The translations under genes and the position numbers were made by a program. Below, piece by piece: positions 1 to 11,321 of a stretch of 64,000 bases of DNA. The stretch comes from Petrosia ficiformis. Taxonomy: Eukaryota > Porifera > Demospongiae > Haplosclerida > Petrosiidae. The notes under the pieces are model-generated. The model searched no databases, was not told the origin of the DNA, and saw only the letters and a program-made list of their open reading frames with translations. Every line of letters starts with the position of its first letter. The first letter of the stretch is position 1. The stretch spans positions 26,029,466 through 26,093,465 of the forward strand of contig OX345636.1 in assembly GCA_947044365.1 (NCBI GenBank), in the 5' to 3' direction.

Positions 1-1235
1 TGCTAACTTTTCTAACATGAGGAAAGCTTGACAATTTTGCTTCCACCGTAGAAGAGCATATGCGCCGATTGCGCGAGCACTCGCTGTACAAAAAAAAACT
101 AGCTAGCAATTAATATAACCAGTGGTTATTTAATAGTTAGTTAATTAATATTAGTTTATTAACTGTAATAAATAGGTGTGGTTATCGTATCGAAAACCTC
201 GTTTTTCATTTCTCGATTCGATATTGTATCGATACTGTAAAATATCGCGTGTATTGATAACAGTATCGATATATCGCCCATCACTAATTAATGATGTAAG
301 TATAGCTTTTTTTGCAGTGTAATACTTTGTAGAAAGTGGTTTGTTTAATTTTGGCTCCTAAGGTGGTTTGCTTCCTAATTATATTCATACAGGATGTTGT
401 TAGTTATGAAGCAAACCCACAATAACCCCACATAGGTAAAGGCCTGGCTAAAGTTTATCAAAATAATGTATGAGTACCAGGATAATAAAAAGTTTGATGG
501 GACCTCAGTGTGCCCAAAATTTAATGATTTAACACATAACCCTCTAAAATTTTGTAAATCCAAAACTCTAAGGATGCATAAAGCAACATTGCAATTAATA
601 CAAATAATTCATTAATTGATTTAATTGCACACCCTTAATGTAATGCCCAATACTAAATAAAAATGTAAAATTAGATTATAATAACAAGTTTTTTTTAAGA
701 AGGCTCCCAAAAACCTTCTGGAGTGTAACATGTATCAAATTTTGAGTGATGTTGCCTTCAAAAAATTCACAAGACTATAGGGATATGTTTTTGATTTTAT
801 TGTCTACTGCTTCCTATACATGCATTTCTCAAAAAATCAATACTTCATAGTTATCTGTTTGATCCATGGGAAAAAAAGTAGTATGCAACAATGTTATTGG
901 CATACTATGCTGCTAATGTAGATGTAAATGTCAGTCTTAGGTCAACATGATTTTATAATTAATACACGTGTGTGTGTGTGTGTGTTTTACATGTAGTAAA
1001 CAACACTAGTATACACCACTAGGAAATAGATGTACGTAGACTGATTTCTTGAAATTTTCTCTACAATATATTTTGATGGTGTTTTGGTGTTAAACAAGGT
1101 ATAGCACTTCTGAATCTCAGCCTTCAATTACTCGATGTACAGCTTTACATGAATAAATACATTGTATTACAGGTACAGTAGTTAATATTCCTGTAGCAAG
1201 CACCACACAATATACTTACTGTATTTAATAATTAA
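1..1235. other. AT-rich intergenic stretch
   Basis: No gene is supported here. Around 215-275 the motif TATCGATACTGT and its reverse complement form an imperfect hairpin. From about 370 to 610 there is a degraded minus-strand relative of the R1 repeat described at 1236, recognised by the reverse complement of ACAATAACCCCACATAGG. A short (GT)n run lies at about 968-986. Confidence 0.5.
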
Positions 1236-1440
1236 ATTTAGGGACTGTAACTAAATGTACAGCCCCTCTCAAAAATTATGCAGAAAAAACTTTCTAAACT
1301 CCAACTGGGTAACAGCTTTAGCTGGGGCTTTATACTCCATGGGTTGGTAGGGGTATTGTGGGTTTGCTTTTTAATTACATTCATAGACACTTGTGGGTGC
1401 TGGCAGGGAGCCATAATGTCCCAAATGAAGTAGGTGTTAC
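1236..1440 (+). repeat. Dispersed repeat R1, copy 1
   Basis: This copy runs from TTAAATTTAGGGACTG through GGGGTATTGTGGGTTTGC to ACATTCATAGACACTTGTGG. Closely similar copies in the same orientation lie at 5296-5520, 16240-16870 (split by an insertion) and 36463-36640. Looser relatives lie at 2464-2615, 6111-6290 and 18774-18955. It is a short non-coding dispersed element; no terminal inverted repeats could be fixed with confidence. Confidence 0.75.
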
Positions 1441-1596
1441 ATCTATAAAGTTAGATAAAGTGGGCCAAATTGGCTCAAAAGTGGTAAGTGTGTGCACCAT
1501 TGGGAATACATCTTGAGTCAATTAACAAGAGTTAATGCTGTTAGTGACAATATAATCATAATTAACTGTGCCACTGGCCCAAAGAGATAACTGTGC

Positions 1597-1645
1597 AGTG
1601 CCAAATAAGAAGCTCTTTGGGCCATATGAGCTTATCAAAAACACT

Positions 1646-1660
<15 letters not shown>
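1597..1660 (+). repeat. 64-bp direct duplicate (second copy 3036-3100)
   Basis: The segment AATAAGAAGCTCTTTGGGCC... through the following TATATA run recurs almost unchanged at about 3036-3100. Both copies run into (TA)n tracts, which suggests local duplication or two copies of a small element. Confidence 0.7.
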
Positions 1661-1676
<16 letters not shown>

Positions 1677-1892
1677 CATGTATATATAGGTATGATTATA
1701 TTGAATGTATATATGAACAAAGCACTATATTATTAGTATATCAACCGACAAGGTGATGTTACTTATTAGTCTCGTCCCCAGCCGCCCACGCCCTTAACGA
1801 GCGAGAGGGCATCTGGCACACTAAGTCAACTTTCTTGGAAGTATGGCAGGAAATTGATGGCAAGTTATACGTGTGACGTACCTAAACGCAGC

Positions 1893-1979
1893 ATGGCTGC
1901 AGATGTTAGTTCGGCGATAATGCAGTCTTTCCAGCACCTTGAGTACCTACCTACTGAAGATCAGTTTACTAAGTGCTAA
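1893..1979 (+). pseudogene. 28-aa open frame inside the MITE
   Basis: A start codon in a GCAGCATGG context opens a 28-residue frame, beginning MAADVSSAIMQSFQHLEYLP, that ends at TAA. Composition is protein-like and unlike the surrounding AT-rich DNA. It could be the captured first exon of a host gene or a residue of the transposon's own gene. No family is recognised. Confidence 0.35.
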
Positions 1980-2127
1980 ACAACACTAACCTGGACACAA
2001 GCTCTTGCATAGCTTTAACACTTGAAGTGGCTTCCACTTGAAGTGGCATTTTCTAGCTTCCTGTAGCATGGCTTACAAACATGGCATGTACCAAGGCTAC
2101 AGGGATCGAGTACACAAACAAACTCTC

Positions 2128-2205
2128 TTATTCCATTTTCACTACTTCCCAGATTTCTCCATTCTTTAGCACTCTACGATCACAAATTAAACAGTTATTC
2201 ACCAT
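2128..2205 (-). pseudogene. 25-aa CxxC-containing frame inside the MITE
   Basis: The minus strand opens MVNNCLICDRRVLKNGEIWE and stops after 25 residues. The C-x2-C pair looks like half of a zinc-binding module, similar in style to the C-x-C...C-x2-C fragment inside the related MITE at 17111. Function is unknown; it may be cargo or part of the parent transposon's protein. Confidence 0.35.
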
Positions 2206-3229
2206 GTTAAAGTCAACATCACACATTACGTCACAGAATACTGTGATTTGATTGGAGAGACGGATTTTGTTCTCTAGTTCCAAGAGGGTTGACTCAGTGT
2301 GCCAGACGCCCTCTCGCTCATTAAGGGCATGGGCGGCTGGGGACGAGACTAGTTACTTACATACAGGGATTCATACAGAAAAGACCTGTGTTGGGTGGGA
2401 CAAGACAACACAGGTAAGAAAACAACCAACTTTACTAGATGGTGAAGTATTAACTACATTAAATTTCAGGACTCATTGAGTCCTCTCAAAAATTTTTGAA
2501 AACACAAGTCGGCCACGCCTATTTCTAATACATCACTCAACCCATCCATGACTTTTATAGTCAAGGCTATGTGGGGTTATTGTGGGTTTACTTAATTAAA
2601 TTCATAGCAGGATGTTGTACTTATGAAGCATGAGCTCAATTCTTAAAGCATAAAATAAGGGTGTTGTTGTACATACAGGTGAAGGTATTGGGAGTACATA
2701 CATGTACATGTACATGTACATGTACACGTACACATACATAATAAATATACACATACATTGTACATCTCGTCTTTCAAACCGAAACTTGTAATTCCAGTAA
2801 TTCCGGTAAGGGGTACTGTTTGAAATTGTACATGTCCACAGTTTTAACATGTTACATGTCAAAACAGTTTGAACATGTACATGTACAATGTATATATATA
2901 GTGCTGTTAGTTGTAGTGACTGTAGCCCTAGTGTTGTACTGTGGTATAGGCCAGTTTATCGTAAGGTGAAGTATGTAAGGAATGTTTATTGAATGGGATA
3001 TTCTGTGTTACATCACACTCGGAGTTCATTTCAGTCGCCATAATAAGAAGCTCTTTGGGCCATATGAGCTTATCAAAAACACTGATATATATATAATATA
3101 CATAGTATGATGGTAACATCATTCCTTTGATGTGGTGAGTCCTATATATTGTATATGGACCTTCCATGTGCACACTATGCAGGAGATGTCACCATCATAC
3201 AATATATTGTATATAGTATGCTATAATAG

Positions 3230-3334
3230 GTCCTATATACTGAATATAGGACTAAAACTACTTCGGCTCACAGGCTTGGGCTATATCACATCCTTGGACA
3301 CAAACTCAGGTCCTATATTTTATATATAGGACTA
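3230..3334. repeat. Two small AT-rich palindromes
   Basis: AGGTCCTATAT...ATATAGGACT occurs twice, at about 3229-3253 and 3309-3333, each a short hairpin around a TATA-rich centre. They may be ends of one small foldback element. Nothing else is recognised between 2640 and 3595 apart from ACATGTACATGT simple repeats around 2698-2730. Confidence 0.5.
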
Positions 3335-3594
3335 CATGTATTAGCAGACTATAATTACATTATACATATATAATTATACTATAATTATATACATGTATTT
3401 AGTATAACAATATTGACCACTTTTAGTTATGATCGATATACATGTAGTATGTCTAGTTTCTCACACTTTTAGTTATAGTTATAAATATATAGTCTAACCG
3501 ACCCTAGCTTTCTAGCTATTAATACTTGTAATTTTCATGATGTGTTGAATTGTTAAATGTTGCTATATACATGTATATCACCTTTTAGCATGTT

Positions 3595-3815
3595 CAAAGT
3601 TATTGTGCAATCTATATGTTTAAACTGTTCCTTTATATGTAAACTATATATTTCTCCAAACACTCCTTTTAATTTAATAAAAGGGCATGTAAGTTATGTC
3701 AAAACCAAAAAAGCACAGAAACAAGATTGGAGATTGTACATTATCAACTAACCACTTCATACTTACGTACATACACATGTAAGTATAAATATATATAATT
3801 ATTTATTACCATCTA
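3595..3815 (+). repeat. Dispersed repeat R2, unoccupied copy
   Basis: This copy reads AAACTGTTCCTTTATATG, then AATTTAATAAAAGGGCATG, then AAAAAAGCACAGAAACAAG and ACATTATCAACTAACC. The same family lies at about 33200-34060, where it is split by a pogo-like MITE, and inverted at 54145-54335. Here the insertion site is empty: TAAACTATATATTTCTCC is continuous. Confidence 0.8.
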
Positions 3816-3816
3816 A

Positions 3817-3824
3817 TGTATGTA

Positions 3825-3878
<54 letters not shown>

Positions 3879-3893
3879 TGTATGTATGTGGGT
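3817..3893. repeat. (TATG)n and (TG)n microsatellite
   Basis: Tetranucleotide TATG units grade into a long TG tract and back to TATG. Two overlapping spurious reading frames cross it. Confidence 0.95.
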
Positions 3894-4018
3894 TTGCTTT
3901 TTGGTAGAAGTAGTACTCCATGTCAGAAAAGGAGCCAAGTTTGGGGTAGAGAATATGAACGATGGCCAAAATATATGCAATCGAGTCGCCACTGTTGGAA
4001 ATGGGAAGAATTTAGAAA

Positions 4019-4066
4019 AACAGGCTCAGTGCTCTAAGGGTTAACCCTTAGAGCACTGAGCCTGTT
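4019..4066. repeat. Perfect 48-bp palindrome
   Basis: Bases 4019-4042 are the exact reverse complement of 4043-4066, with no spacer at the centre (GGGTT|AACCC). It reads AACAGGCTCAGTGCTCTAAG outward in both directions. It may be two joined ends of a transposon or a tiny foldback element. Confidence 0.9.
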
Positions 4067-4071
4067 ATTCT

Positions 4072-5510
4072 CAAGACCCCTGGAATGCAACTTCACTCAA
4101 TATATAAAATGCACAAACATATAAAGACACATACAAGTAGATTCAACCCCATGTACATGTATACATATTACATTATATATTATATTATATACATATTTTG
4201 TCTGCATACTGTTACAAGTACACAACATGTTTGGGATCTAGTACAACATGAAGTATTTACATGTCTCACATAACAAAACCAATATGGCATGCTTTAATTA
4301 TTTGTATGAAGATATGGTTAAATTAATTAGTTGTACTTCCACTTGGACTAATATTCTTACAAAATCAGAAATACAAATTGTTACATCGCTCACTCACATT
4401 ACATTGTGTATAGCATCTACCGATCTATACTGTTTGTATATCTATACTGTAGAAGATACATGTAGCTGGTATTAGCAGCATATCAGGGAAAGATCCCATT
4501 CCTCAAGTCCCCTGGAACTGGTGGAGTATTTGTAGGTAACGAATAAAGAAAGAGACAGAAAGAGAGACAGAGGGAGAGAAGAAAGAGTGAGGGTGAGGGA
4601 GGAGGAGGGAGAGAGAGAAAGAGACAGATTATAACAATTAGTACTTTATTCCTTTTACACTCATTAGCCATTAGTACATCCATTGTAACAACTATCTACC
4701 ATTGTTTAGTACAGTGTATGATGGAAATCTGGCCTATTTAAAACTAACCATAGTATTACAAACGCATTTATTTAGTACCTTTAGAACCACTTGTATTAAT
4801 CAAATCAATCCACCATTTTAAAGTTTAAAATAATTGGCGTGCAAAGTTACGTATATCTATTATTAAATTAAAATGGGTATAACCTATTAATTAAAAGTAC
4901 ATTTTTTTTATCTGTACTAGTAGTATGTCAGAGGTAGTTGATCTGATATTTGTACATATACCAGACAGAGATTTCAAATTACCAGAGCTTTCAGCTCATC
5001 ACTTGCAATTGAAATGTATGGGCGGCCATTATTTTTCCGTGTCATCCCTAATAGAAAGTACTACCATACTCTCTGATGTACATACATATTTATATACATA
5101 TTATTATGTTAAATCATTGTGTGGTATTGGAATGCGAGATTGATTTACACGCCTGTAATGATTTTCAACTACAGACAAAACACCAGCCTAGATTTCAATG
5201 GGAGAACATCCCATCCCCAAAAATAATTCATACTCCTCCACCCGACAAATACATTCCTGTATCAAGCACCACACAATTTACTTGATGTATTTAATAATTA
5301 AATTTAGGGACTAACTAAGGTCCCGCTTAAAAATTGTGGAGCAGATTGGTGTTGACTACTGAGTTACTGGGTAACAGCTTTAGCTGGGGCTTTATACTCA
5401 TGGGTTGGTAGGGGTATTGTGGGTTTGCTTTTTAATTACATTCATAGACACTTGTGGGTACTATATATATATATATATATATATAGTGCAGGCAGCCATG
5501 ATGTCCCAAA
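4072..5510 (+). repeat. Segmental duplicate with 35208-36640
   Basis: Blocks 4080-4380 and 4970-5510 match 35213-35470 and 36110-36640 in the same order and orientation, with divergent material between. Shared landmarks are GGAATGCAACTTCACTCAAT, CAGCTCATCACTTGCAATTG and the terminal R1 repeat. A purine-rich GA tract (4548-4625) is private to this copy. The ATG at 4925 opens a 72-codon frame that is not conserved in the second copy, so I do not call a gene. Confidence 0.7.
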
Positions 5511-5519
5511 TGAAGTAGG

Positions 5520-5999
5520 TGTTATATCTATAATGAGTGGGTGGTAGCTTTGAAGCTGCTAATGCAATGGTTAATTAACTTAACATACTAAGTTTGTACA
5601 CCTCACTTAGTCATTTTTGCATAAATATGGCTATTACCATTCGTTGGTTTGGAGATTAATTTTTTATATGGTCTACTAGAATGACCAATTGTAATTAATT
5701 GTACATGTAAGACAGATTCAAATTTTAAAACAGAAAAAAGTTGATAATTTTAAATTATATATATATATCAGGAGTGCATGATGGAAAAAAAGTAAGAGAG
5801 AAGGAATTGTTTGTATTACTATTACATGTACTTACTTAATGCTGGTGCAACTTAGGAGAGCTCTAAGTGACTATCTCTGAGACTGTAAACTGTTCACCTA
5901 CAAGGGAGAGTAGTTACGTAATGAACTAAAGGTTCTGCCAAAGGCTTTTTTTACTGAATTTGATTGTCAACATCAATCAGTAACATGTGATTCTGACTC
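5520..5999. other. Intergenic, repeat fragments only
   Basis: The stretch GTTTGTACACCTCACTTAG...GCATAAATATGGCTATTACC (about 5590-5660) recurs near 15450, 16935 and, inverted, near 48340-48380. It is a dispersed element with no coding content. Confidence 0.5.
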
Positions 6000-7155
6000 A
6001 ACCATTGTAAATTCAGTGACTGGGTTACCTGTGCTAGTACAAACACCTATACAAGATAAAATGATGGCTAAGCTAGCTAACGGCACAATAATAATTGACT
6101 ATTGTAAAATGTTAAATTCAGGGACATGAAGTGGTCATGTCCCTCTCAAAAATTTGTTAAAGTTTCAGAAAACTCTGAGAATGCATAGGGCAATTAGTGC
6201 ACAGGTTGGCAGGGCCTTTATACTCTAAGGGGGTGTAAGGTTATTGTGGGTTTGCTTCTCAAGTACAGCATCCTTTATGAATGTAATTAAGTGTAGCATG
6301 AATGAATAACAGTGCACAACTACTATAATTAGGGCAAAGCAGAACAGACCCTTCCTCCTACAAAATTTTGTGCATAGGTGGAGTTATACATTATTGAGTG
6401 ACTTCGGGTTCTAAACCACTCCTTCCAATGAACAAGGTGCTTAGCAGGCATGGACACTTCAGCCACAGGAAGGAGGGAAAAAACCCTTCCAAAAATTATC
6501 ACCCCTATGCCCCCTTAAATAAGGACATAAATATTAAAAAGTGGGGGCTTGAGTTGTAGGTTAGCAAAAGTTCTGACAACTACACTCTTATCATTGTTGT
6601 GGGTTTCTACGCTTCCTGTAGGGTGTTGTGGTTATGCTAACTGTATTTACTACATACAGACCCCACATGGGCTTTGAGGTGGGGGTGTAGAAGCAACACC
6701 AAGATACATACATACATAACTATATACATGTATATCAATATATAGTTATAGATATATACAATGCACATGAAAGGTGACAGTCAATATATATAACTATTAT
6801 ATACATAAGGATTAGAGAATAATTGAAGCATTACCACTTGGACCAACAGTGAGCCTGCCATCAGCATATGATACAATACAATATTATTTTATAATAAGTA
6901 TCAACACAATCTATCATAAAAATTTAAATAGCCTAATTTATCTAGACATAAGTGATTTCATTGTCCCACAATGAGTTTCATTATATTAATTATATTCATA
7001 TTTTTGTGATGATTTGTGACGAAATTGTTCTTTTAAAACTATACGGGAATTTACGGATAAAAACGTACTTTTAATTAATAGGGTTATACTCATTTTAATT
7101 TTAATAACTTTCCACGCCCATTATTACTTACATACATACGTACATACATACATAC
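6000..7155 (+). repeat. Left part of block A, duplicate of about 18670-19400
   Basis: GGGTTACCTGTGCTAGTAC through GGTTCTAAACCACTCCTTCC matches 18678-19195 almost base for base. It includes an R1-like repeat with GACATGAAGTGGTCATGTCC. No reading frame here is credible as a gene. Confidence 0.8.
6531..6700 (+). repeat. Dispersed repeat R4, inverted copy at 53480-53647
   Basis: AGTGGGGGCTTGAGTTGTAG...GTAGAAGCAACACC is found as a reverse complement at 53480-53647 with high identity. The corresponding place in block B (about 19200) lacks it, so it was probably gained after the A/B duplication or lost from B. Confidence 0.7.
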
Positions 7156-7276
7156 CCATCACTGCCATACAGTTCCACTTGTTCATCCCAGACTCTTCCT
7201 CCTCCGATTTTAATAGAAATACAAGCTATTGAGAGAAAAGAGAGGAGATATAAACACTACACTACTACGTGTGTAT

Positions 7277-7500
7277 ATACATAAGTATGTATTTATGTAT
7301 GTATGTATGTATGTATGTATGTATGTATGTATGTATGTATGTATGTATGTATGTATGTATGTATGTATGTATGGATGTATGTATGTATGTATGTATGTAT
7401 GTATGTATGTATGTATGGATGCATGCATGCATGTATGTGTGTATCATAGTATGTATGTATGTATGTGTGTATGGATGCATGCATGCATGTATGTATGTAT
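7277..7500. repeat. (TATG)n microsatellite
   Basis: A long TATG tract with GGATGCATGCATGCATG interruptions. The homologous tract in block B lies at about 19410-19590 and shares the GGATGCATGCATGCATG motif. Overlapping frames made of YVCMYVCM or HTYIHTYI are spurious. Confidence 0.95.
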
Positions 7501-7679
7501 ATATAAGTACTTACATATTAGAAGGGAAGTTGACTAGTCCATTTGGATTATCATTACTTAATAATTGTGATGTAGTGTTATGACCTAGAGGCACAGGTGT
7601 GTCATCAGCTACAAGGGAAGCATACAGCAATTGGACCTGGAACATCATCCTAATTAATAAAAGAACAAGACGAGTAAAT

Positions 7680-7825
7680 AATACATACATACATGCATAC
7701 ATACATACACACATACATACATACATACATGTACATACATACATACATAGTTTACATACATACGTACATACATACATACATAGTTTACATACATACGTAC
7801 ATACATACATACATACATACATAAT
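7680..7825. repeat. (CATA)n microsatellite
   Basis: CATACATA units with TACG and GTTTACAT interruptions, in an intron of the block A gene fragment. Confidence 0.95.
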
Positions 7826-7966
7826 AATATAAGCATTCTGTAATGATAAATACAGTGTATGATGGAAATCTGGCTCTTTAGATCATGTACAAACCAATAT
7901 CAATACACTGATTCCCATAAAACACATAGTATTACTACATATTCATTACCAGTACATCCATTAGTA

Positions 7967-8187
7967 CAGGTAATATTGCAGCTTGGAGGTAATATTGCAT
8001 CTAGGAGGTAATATTGCATCTAGGAGGTAATATTGCAGCTTGGAGGTAGTATTGCAGCTAGGAGGTAATATTGCATCTAGGATTTAATATTGCAGCTTGG
8101 AGGTAATATTGCATCTAGCAGGTAATATTGCATCTAGGAGGTAATATTGCATCTAGAAGGAAATATTGCATCTAGGAGGAAATACAT
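7967..8187. repeat. 19-bp minisatellite, block A
   Basis: About eleven imperfect copies of AGGAGGTAATATTGCATCT. The same unit makes up a longer array at 21827-22178 at the paralogous intronic position. It ends about 15 bp before the donor side of the exon at 8204. Confidence 0.95.
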
Positions 8188-8436
8188 ACATTCAGTTAGT
8201 TACCTGGCATTGTCTTCCAATGAGCAGTAATCTTCTGTAAAACACTCGATACTCATTACTAATAAAAATGAAATAGTCCTGCAAAAAAAAAAAACAACAC
8301 ATATTACAAATATGAATGCATGTATGCAAGTCTACATGTACAATAACACGTACATTGTGTGTAAGTACACATGAAATACATGTATAGACATAAAATACAT
8401 GTACCAACAGTGAGCCAGCCATCAGTATATGATCTA

Positions 8437-8715
8437 GTCTAGCGTAGCCAGATGCCTACTACAAAGGAAGGACCAGGTCAACCCACTGTACTATATAGCA
8501 TTCGTCAAGAGTTTAGCCAGATTTTTGGCTATTTTAGTGGGCAACAAACCACTAATAATATTCATAATCAAAATAAGTACATTCGTAACTATACTTAGCC
8601 AGCTGTATGAATTCAATTACCAGTTTGCCAGATACATGACGCTCTAGACCAATGACAGTACAGTCAGTTGACCAGACCCTTCCTTCGTAGTAGATTCAGT
8701 CTGGCTACACAAGAC
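8437..8715. mobile_element. MITE, GTCT...AGAC family, 279 bp
   Basis: The ends GTCTAGCGTAGCCAGATGCC and CAGTCTGGCTACACAAGAC are imperfect inverted repeats of about 45 bp, flanked by TA. Truncated relatives are at 21059-21268 and 22436-22630. The inner part contributes a spurious peptide ending LAKLLTNAI when read on the minus strand through the copies. Confidence 0.75.
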
Positions 8716-10200
8716 TATATATAATCCATATTCTAATCGTATATATACGTTATCAACACCATTCTGTAATGATAAACACATTCTTTAGTACAGTGTCTGA
8801 TGGAAATCTGGCTCATTTAGATCATATACAAACTAACATCGATACATTGATTCACATAATACACATATTAGACTCATTCCCGTCATGATCCCAGAACTTA
8901 CAGTTCTATTCGTTCCTATCTTCCATTTTTTTAATTTTCAAATTTAAAATTATGGGCGTGGAAAGTTATATTACTATTATTAAAGTTAATTATGTTCGTT
9001 TTCGTCAGTAAATTTCCGTATTTAGTATTTAGAAAAATGTGTCGTCATATTACATAAGGAATTATGAATATAGTTATATTAATCATATTCATTGAAAAAT
9101 ATCAATTAAAACGTCATCATAATGAATATGCAGGTTTGGGTTAGTAACTGCGTGAATATTAATGGTAGACATCCTAACAATGACAAAAAATCATGTTTGG
9201 GATGTGTTATTTTGATATTGTCGCACACAAAATTTGCCACCTATAAGTCAAAAATGCTGGTATCGATGATAACAATCCAATATTACAGTTTACCATGCCT
9301 CAATTTTTAATTATTATAAATAGGTATAGAGGATATAAAGTGTTTACAACAGTAATTACTGCTAACGATAATAGGCATTGGCCCCTTCTTTGGATACTTT
9401 TTAACTTAAAAAATAATGATGCTGTGAGATAAACAAAGGTACAGATCTGTATCCAACACTAAAAGGTCAGTTCTACGCAGACAAGAATTTTAGTCTTATA
9501 AATAAAAATTATGCAATTTTTATGAGTGAGGCAATCATAACCAACTTTATATATATAACAACACAAATGAATTAAGACTGTGACAAAATTTGCTGACGTA
9601 ACAGAAACCTAATACCAAAACTACTGGTTGGGTAAATCATTGACTTTCTCTATTGTTTAGTCTCAAGTGGTATAACCTAACAATTAATAATTTCCTGTCA
9701 TTAAAGAAATTCATGATGATAGTGTGTACATGTAAATATATAAAAATGGTGGCATTGAGTTATCAGTCGGGAAATAGAGACAATGAGCATGGGCAGTAAG
9801 AAACACACATACTACATGTACATTAGTAGCTAATAGTTAGTAATATTTAATACATATGGGGTCGAGAAGCTCATAAAGCACGAGGAGTAGCCAAGTACTT
9901 TATGAGGCTTTGAGACCCCACCCCCAGTGCTATATTTTCCAAGACAACACGAGCAAACCCGGTGCTTTAACTGGTTTATAGTACTTTGGATTGATGCAAT
10001 GGAGAAGAAAAATGAAGTACTTAGTGTTCTTGCACTAAACCCGAGGAAAGCTCGTTGTTTTCTAGACAATAATCGGAAAATATAGAACAGGATGTGGTAA
10101 AAAAAAGTGTGCTATATGGAAAATATAGAACTGTTGGTACCTTTGATGTTAGGCGTCAAAGTGCTATAAATATATACATGTATATATATATATATCAGAC
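8716..10200. other. Intergenic; repeat fragments and one hairpin
   Basis: At 8790-8890 the phrase TTTAGTACAGTGTCTGATGG continues as in 7848, 23950 and 34262, a dispersed relative of the block sequence. Around 8945-9075 there is a copy of the repeat also found at 24155-24300. At 9857-9920 an imperfect hairpin pairs GGGGTCGAGAAGCTCATAAAG with CTTTATGAGGCTTTGAGACCC. No gene is supported. Confidence 0.5.
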
Positions 10201-10807
10201 CAGGAGCCCATAATGACGTTGACCACAAAGCGTAAGAGTAGGAGCAGGAAACGACCACGCATTTAATTAAATTGGTCAAACTATCTGTCTGACCGTCTGT
10301 TACTATTTTTAGAACCCACGTGTACATGCCTTCGTGAAATATGGCTTTTACAAAATCAACAGTTACTATATACCGTACTACATTGACTAAGTTTCCTGTA
10401 TAACAGAGAAAAGAATTGAGCGATATTCTGGCTCGTGTAGACTGTGAAGATGTTCCTAGTCAAGTCATTGACAAAGTAGTCGGAAGCCTTCACTGCAATC
10501 ATTTCAGAAGGCAATGATGTCAAACACTCTTGAATAGGACTAAACAGTTGTTTCTCGGCTTCCCCAAAGCATGCTCTCACTTTCCTGATAGTAGTTGACT
10601 CCATTTATGCTTCTATACGTGTTCGTTTCATAGCTAACCTTGAAGATCGTCAAAGTGTAGACGCCATATTTAACGAAGTTGTATATACGTGGGTTCTAAA
10701 AATAGTAACAGACGGTCAGACAGATAGTTTGACCAATTTAATTAAATGCGTGGTCGTTTCCCGCTCCTACTCTTACGCTTTGTGGTCAACGTCATTATGG
10801 GCTCCTG
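10201..10807. mobile_element. 607-bp DNA element with about 125-bp TIRs and a 7-bp target duplication
   Basis: CAGGAGCCCATAATGACGTT begins an inverted repeat whose other arm ends at 10807 (...GTCATTATGGGCTCCTG). The arms are nearly identical over about 125 bp, out to ACGTGGGTTCTAAAAATAG. The seven bases ATCAGAC directly precede (10194-10200) and follow (10808-10814) the element. The CAG start resembles hAT or P-like ends, but hAT duplicates 8 bp, so the superfamily is open. The interior carries an 82-codon minus-strand frame (10356-10604) of unknown origin that has a real ATG. Confidence 0.85.
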
Positions 10808-11177
10808 ATCAGACATATTAGGCTATAGAGATTAGTGTAATGTATAATTATATCCCAATACCAATAACTTTCTTTCTTTCCATCTCCTCATGTGTAATGT
10901 AAGTTATAGCACTAGTATAATTATTGTATATATTGGTGTACATGTACACTGTATACAATTACATTTGCTTACCATTCATGAGTTAATGGGTCAAATGGAG
11001 TTCCTCCTGCTGTGAATTTACCTTTCAGTGCGGGTAAGAATATCTCTTAATACTTCATAACTCTATAAATCACAACAGTAAAGATAGTAATGATGTGAAT
11101 CTTGACCATAGCAGTTATGTACATATAATTATGCATGTATTTGGTTAAACCTTGATTCGGACCCTGCCAGCTGGGCT
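10808..11177. other. Intergenic
   Basis: AT-rich sequence with a small palindromic GTACATGTACACTGTATAC cluster near 10936. Nothing coding is seen. Confidence 0.5.
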
Positions 11178-11250
11178 GCCTTGGTAGCTCAGTTGGTAGA
11201 GCATCCGTCTGGAGTACAGTGTGTCGTGGGTTCAAATCCCACCTGAGGCA
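11178..11250 (+). tRNA. tRNA-like sequence (GGA in anticodon position), probably pseudogene or SINE head
   Basis: A 73-nt cloverleaf with exact class I spacing. The acceptor GCCTTGG/CTGAGGC pairs 7 bp, with two GU wobbles. The D arm is GCTC...GAGC. The T arm GTGGG TTCAAAT CCCAC is perfect. The anticodon stem TCCGT/ACAGT pairs at only three of five positions, and the loop CTGGAGT puts GGA (serine) in the anticodon. A real tRNA-Ser would have a long variable arm, which is absent. The 3' side folds back, since CACCTGAGGCA is repeated inverted at 11273-11284, and a (CTTT)n tail follows at 11287. That fits a tRNA-derived retroposed element better than a working gene. Confidence 0.6.
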
Positions 11251-11285
11251 ACTCTCATTTTTTCATTTTTCCATTGCCTCAGGTG

Positions 11286-11286
<1 letters not shown>

Positions 11287-11321
<35 letters not shown>

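Larger units (their letters stand above)
1769..2349. mobile_element. MITE, GTCT...AGAC family, about 65-bp TIRs
   Basis: The left end GTCTCGTCCCCAGCCGCCCA and its downstream bases recur as a reverse complement at 2287-2349 with about 90 percent identity over roughly 65 bp. Both ends are flanked by TA. The same GTCT...AGAC termini bound the elements at 8437, 17111, 21059, 22436 and 43878. The interior holds two short protein-like frames, one on each strand. No transposase is present, so it is non-autonomous. Confidence 0.8.
7156..8278 (-). pseudogene. Block A copy of Death-gene family, three downstream exons
   Basis: Three exon-like segments with consensus splice sites lie on the minus strand: 8278-8204 (TTTTGCAG before, GTAACT after), 7649-7515 (TTAATTAG before, GTAAGT after) and 7225-7156 (CTCTCAATAG before, GTATGT after). 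The first two join in frame and read TISFLLVMSIECFTEDYCSL, then RMMFQVQLLYASLVADD. Each has a counterpart in block B (22283-22198, 21470-21311, 19353 onward). No Death-domain exon is seen upstream, so this copy lacks the first exon of its paralogue. The third segment is open in the expected frame only if another splice phase is used. Product unknown. Confidence 0.55.

Noticed and set aside
7210..7583. Six overlapping frames of about 60-104 codons made of CMYVCMYV or HTYIHTYI
   Set aside because: They are translations of the TATG microsatellite. The same applies to frames at 3816-4044, 7511-7836, 19338-19659 and 53834-54148.
7967..8187. Regular short repeats resembling a CRISPR array
   Set aside because: The 19-bp units are contiguous with no unique spacers, and the genome is eukaryotic; it is a minisatellite.
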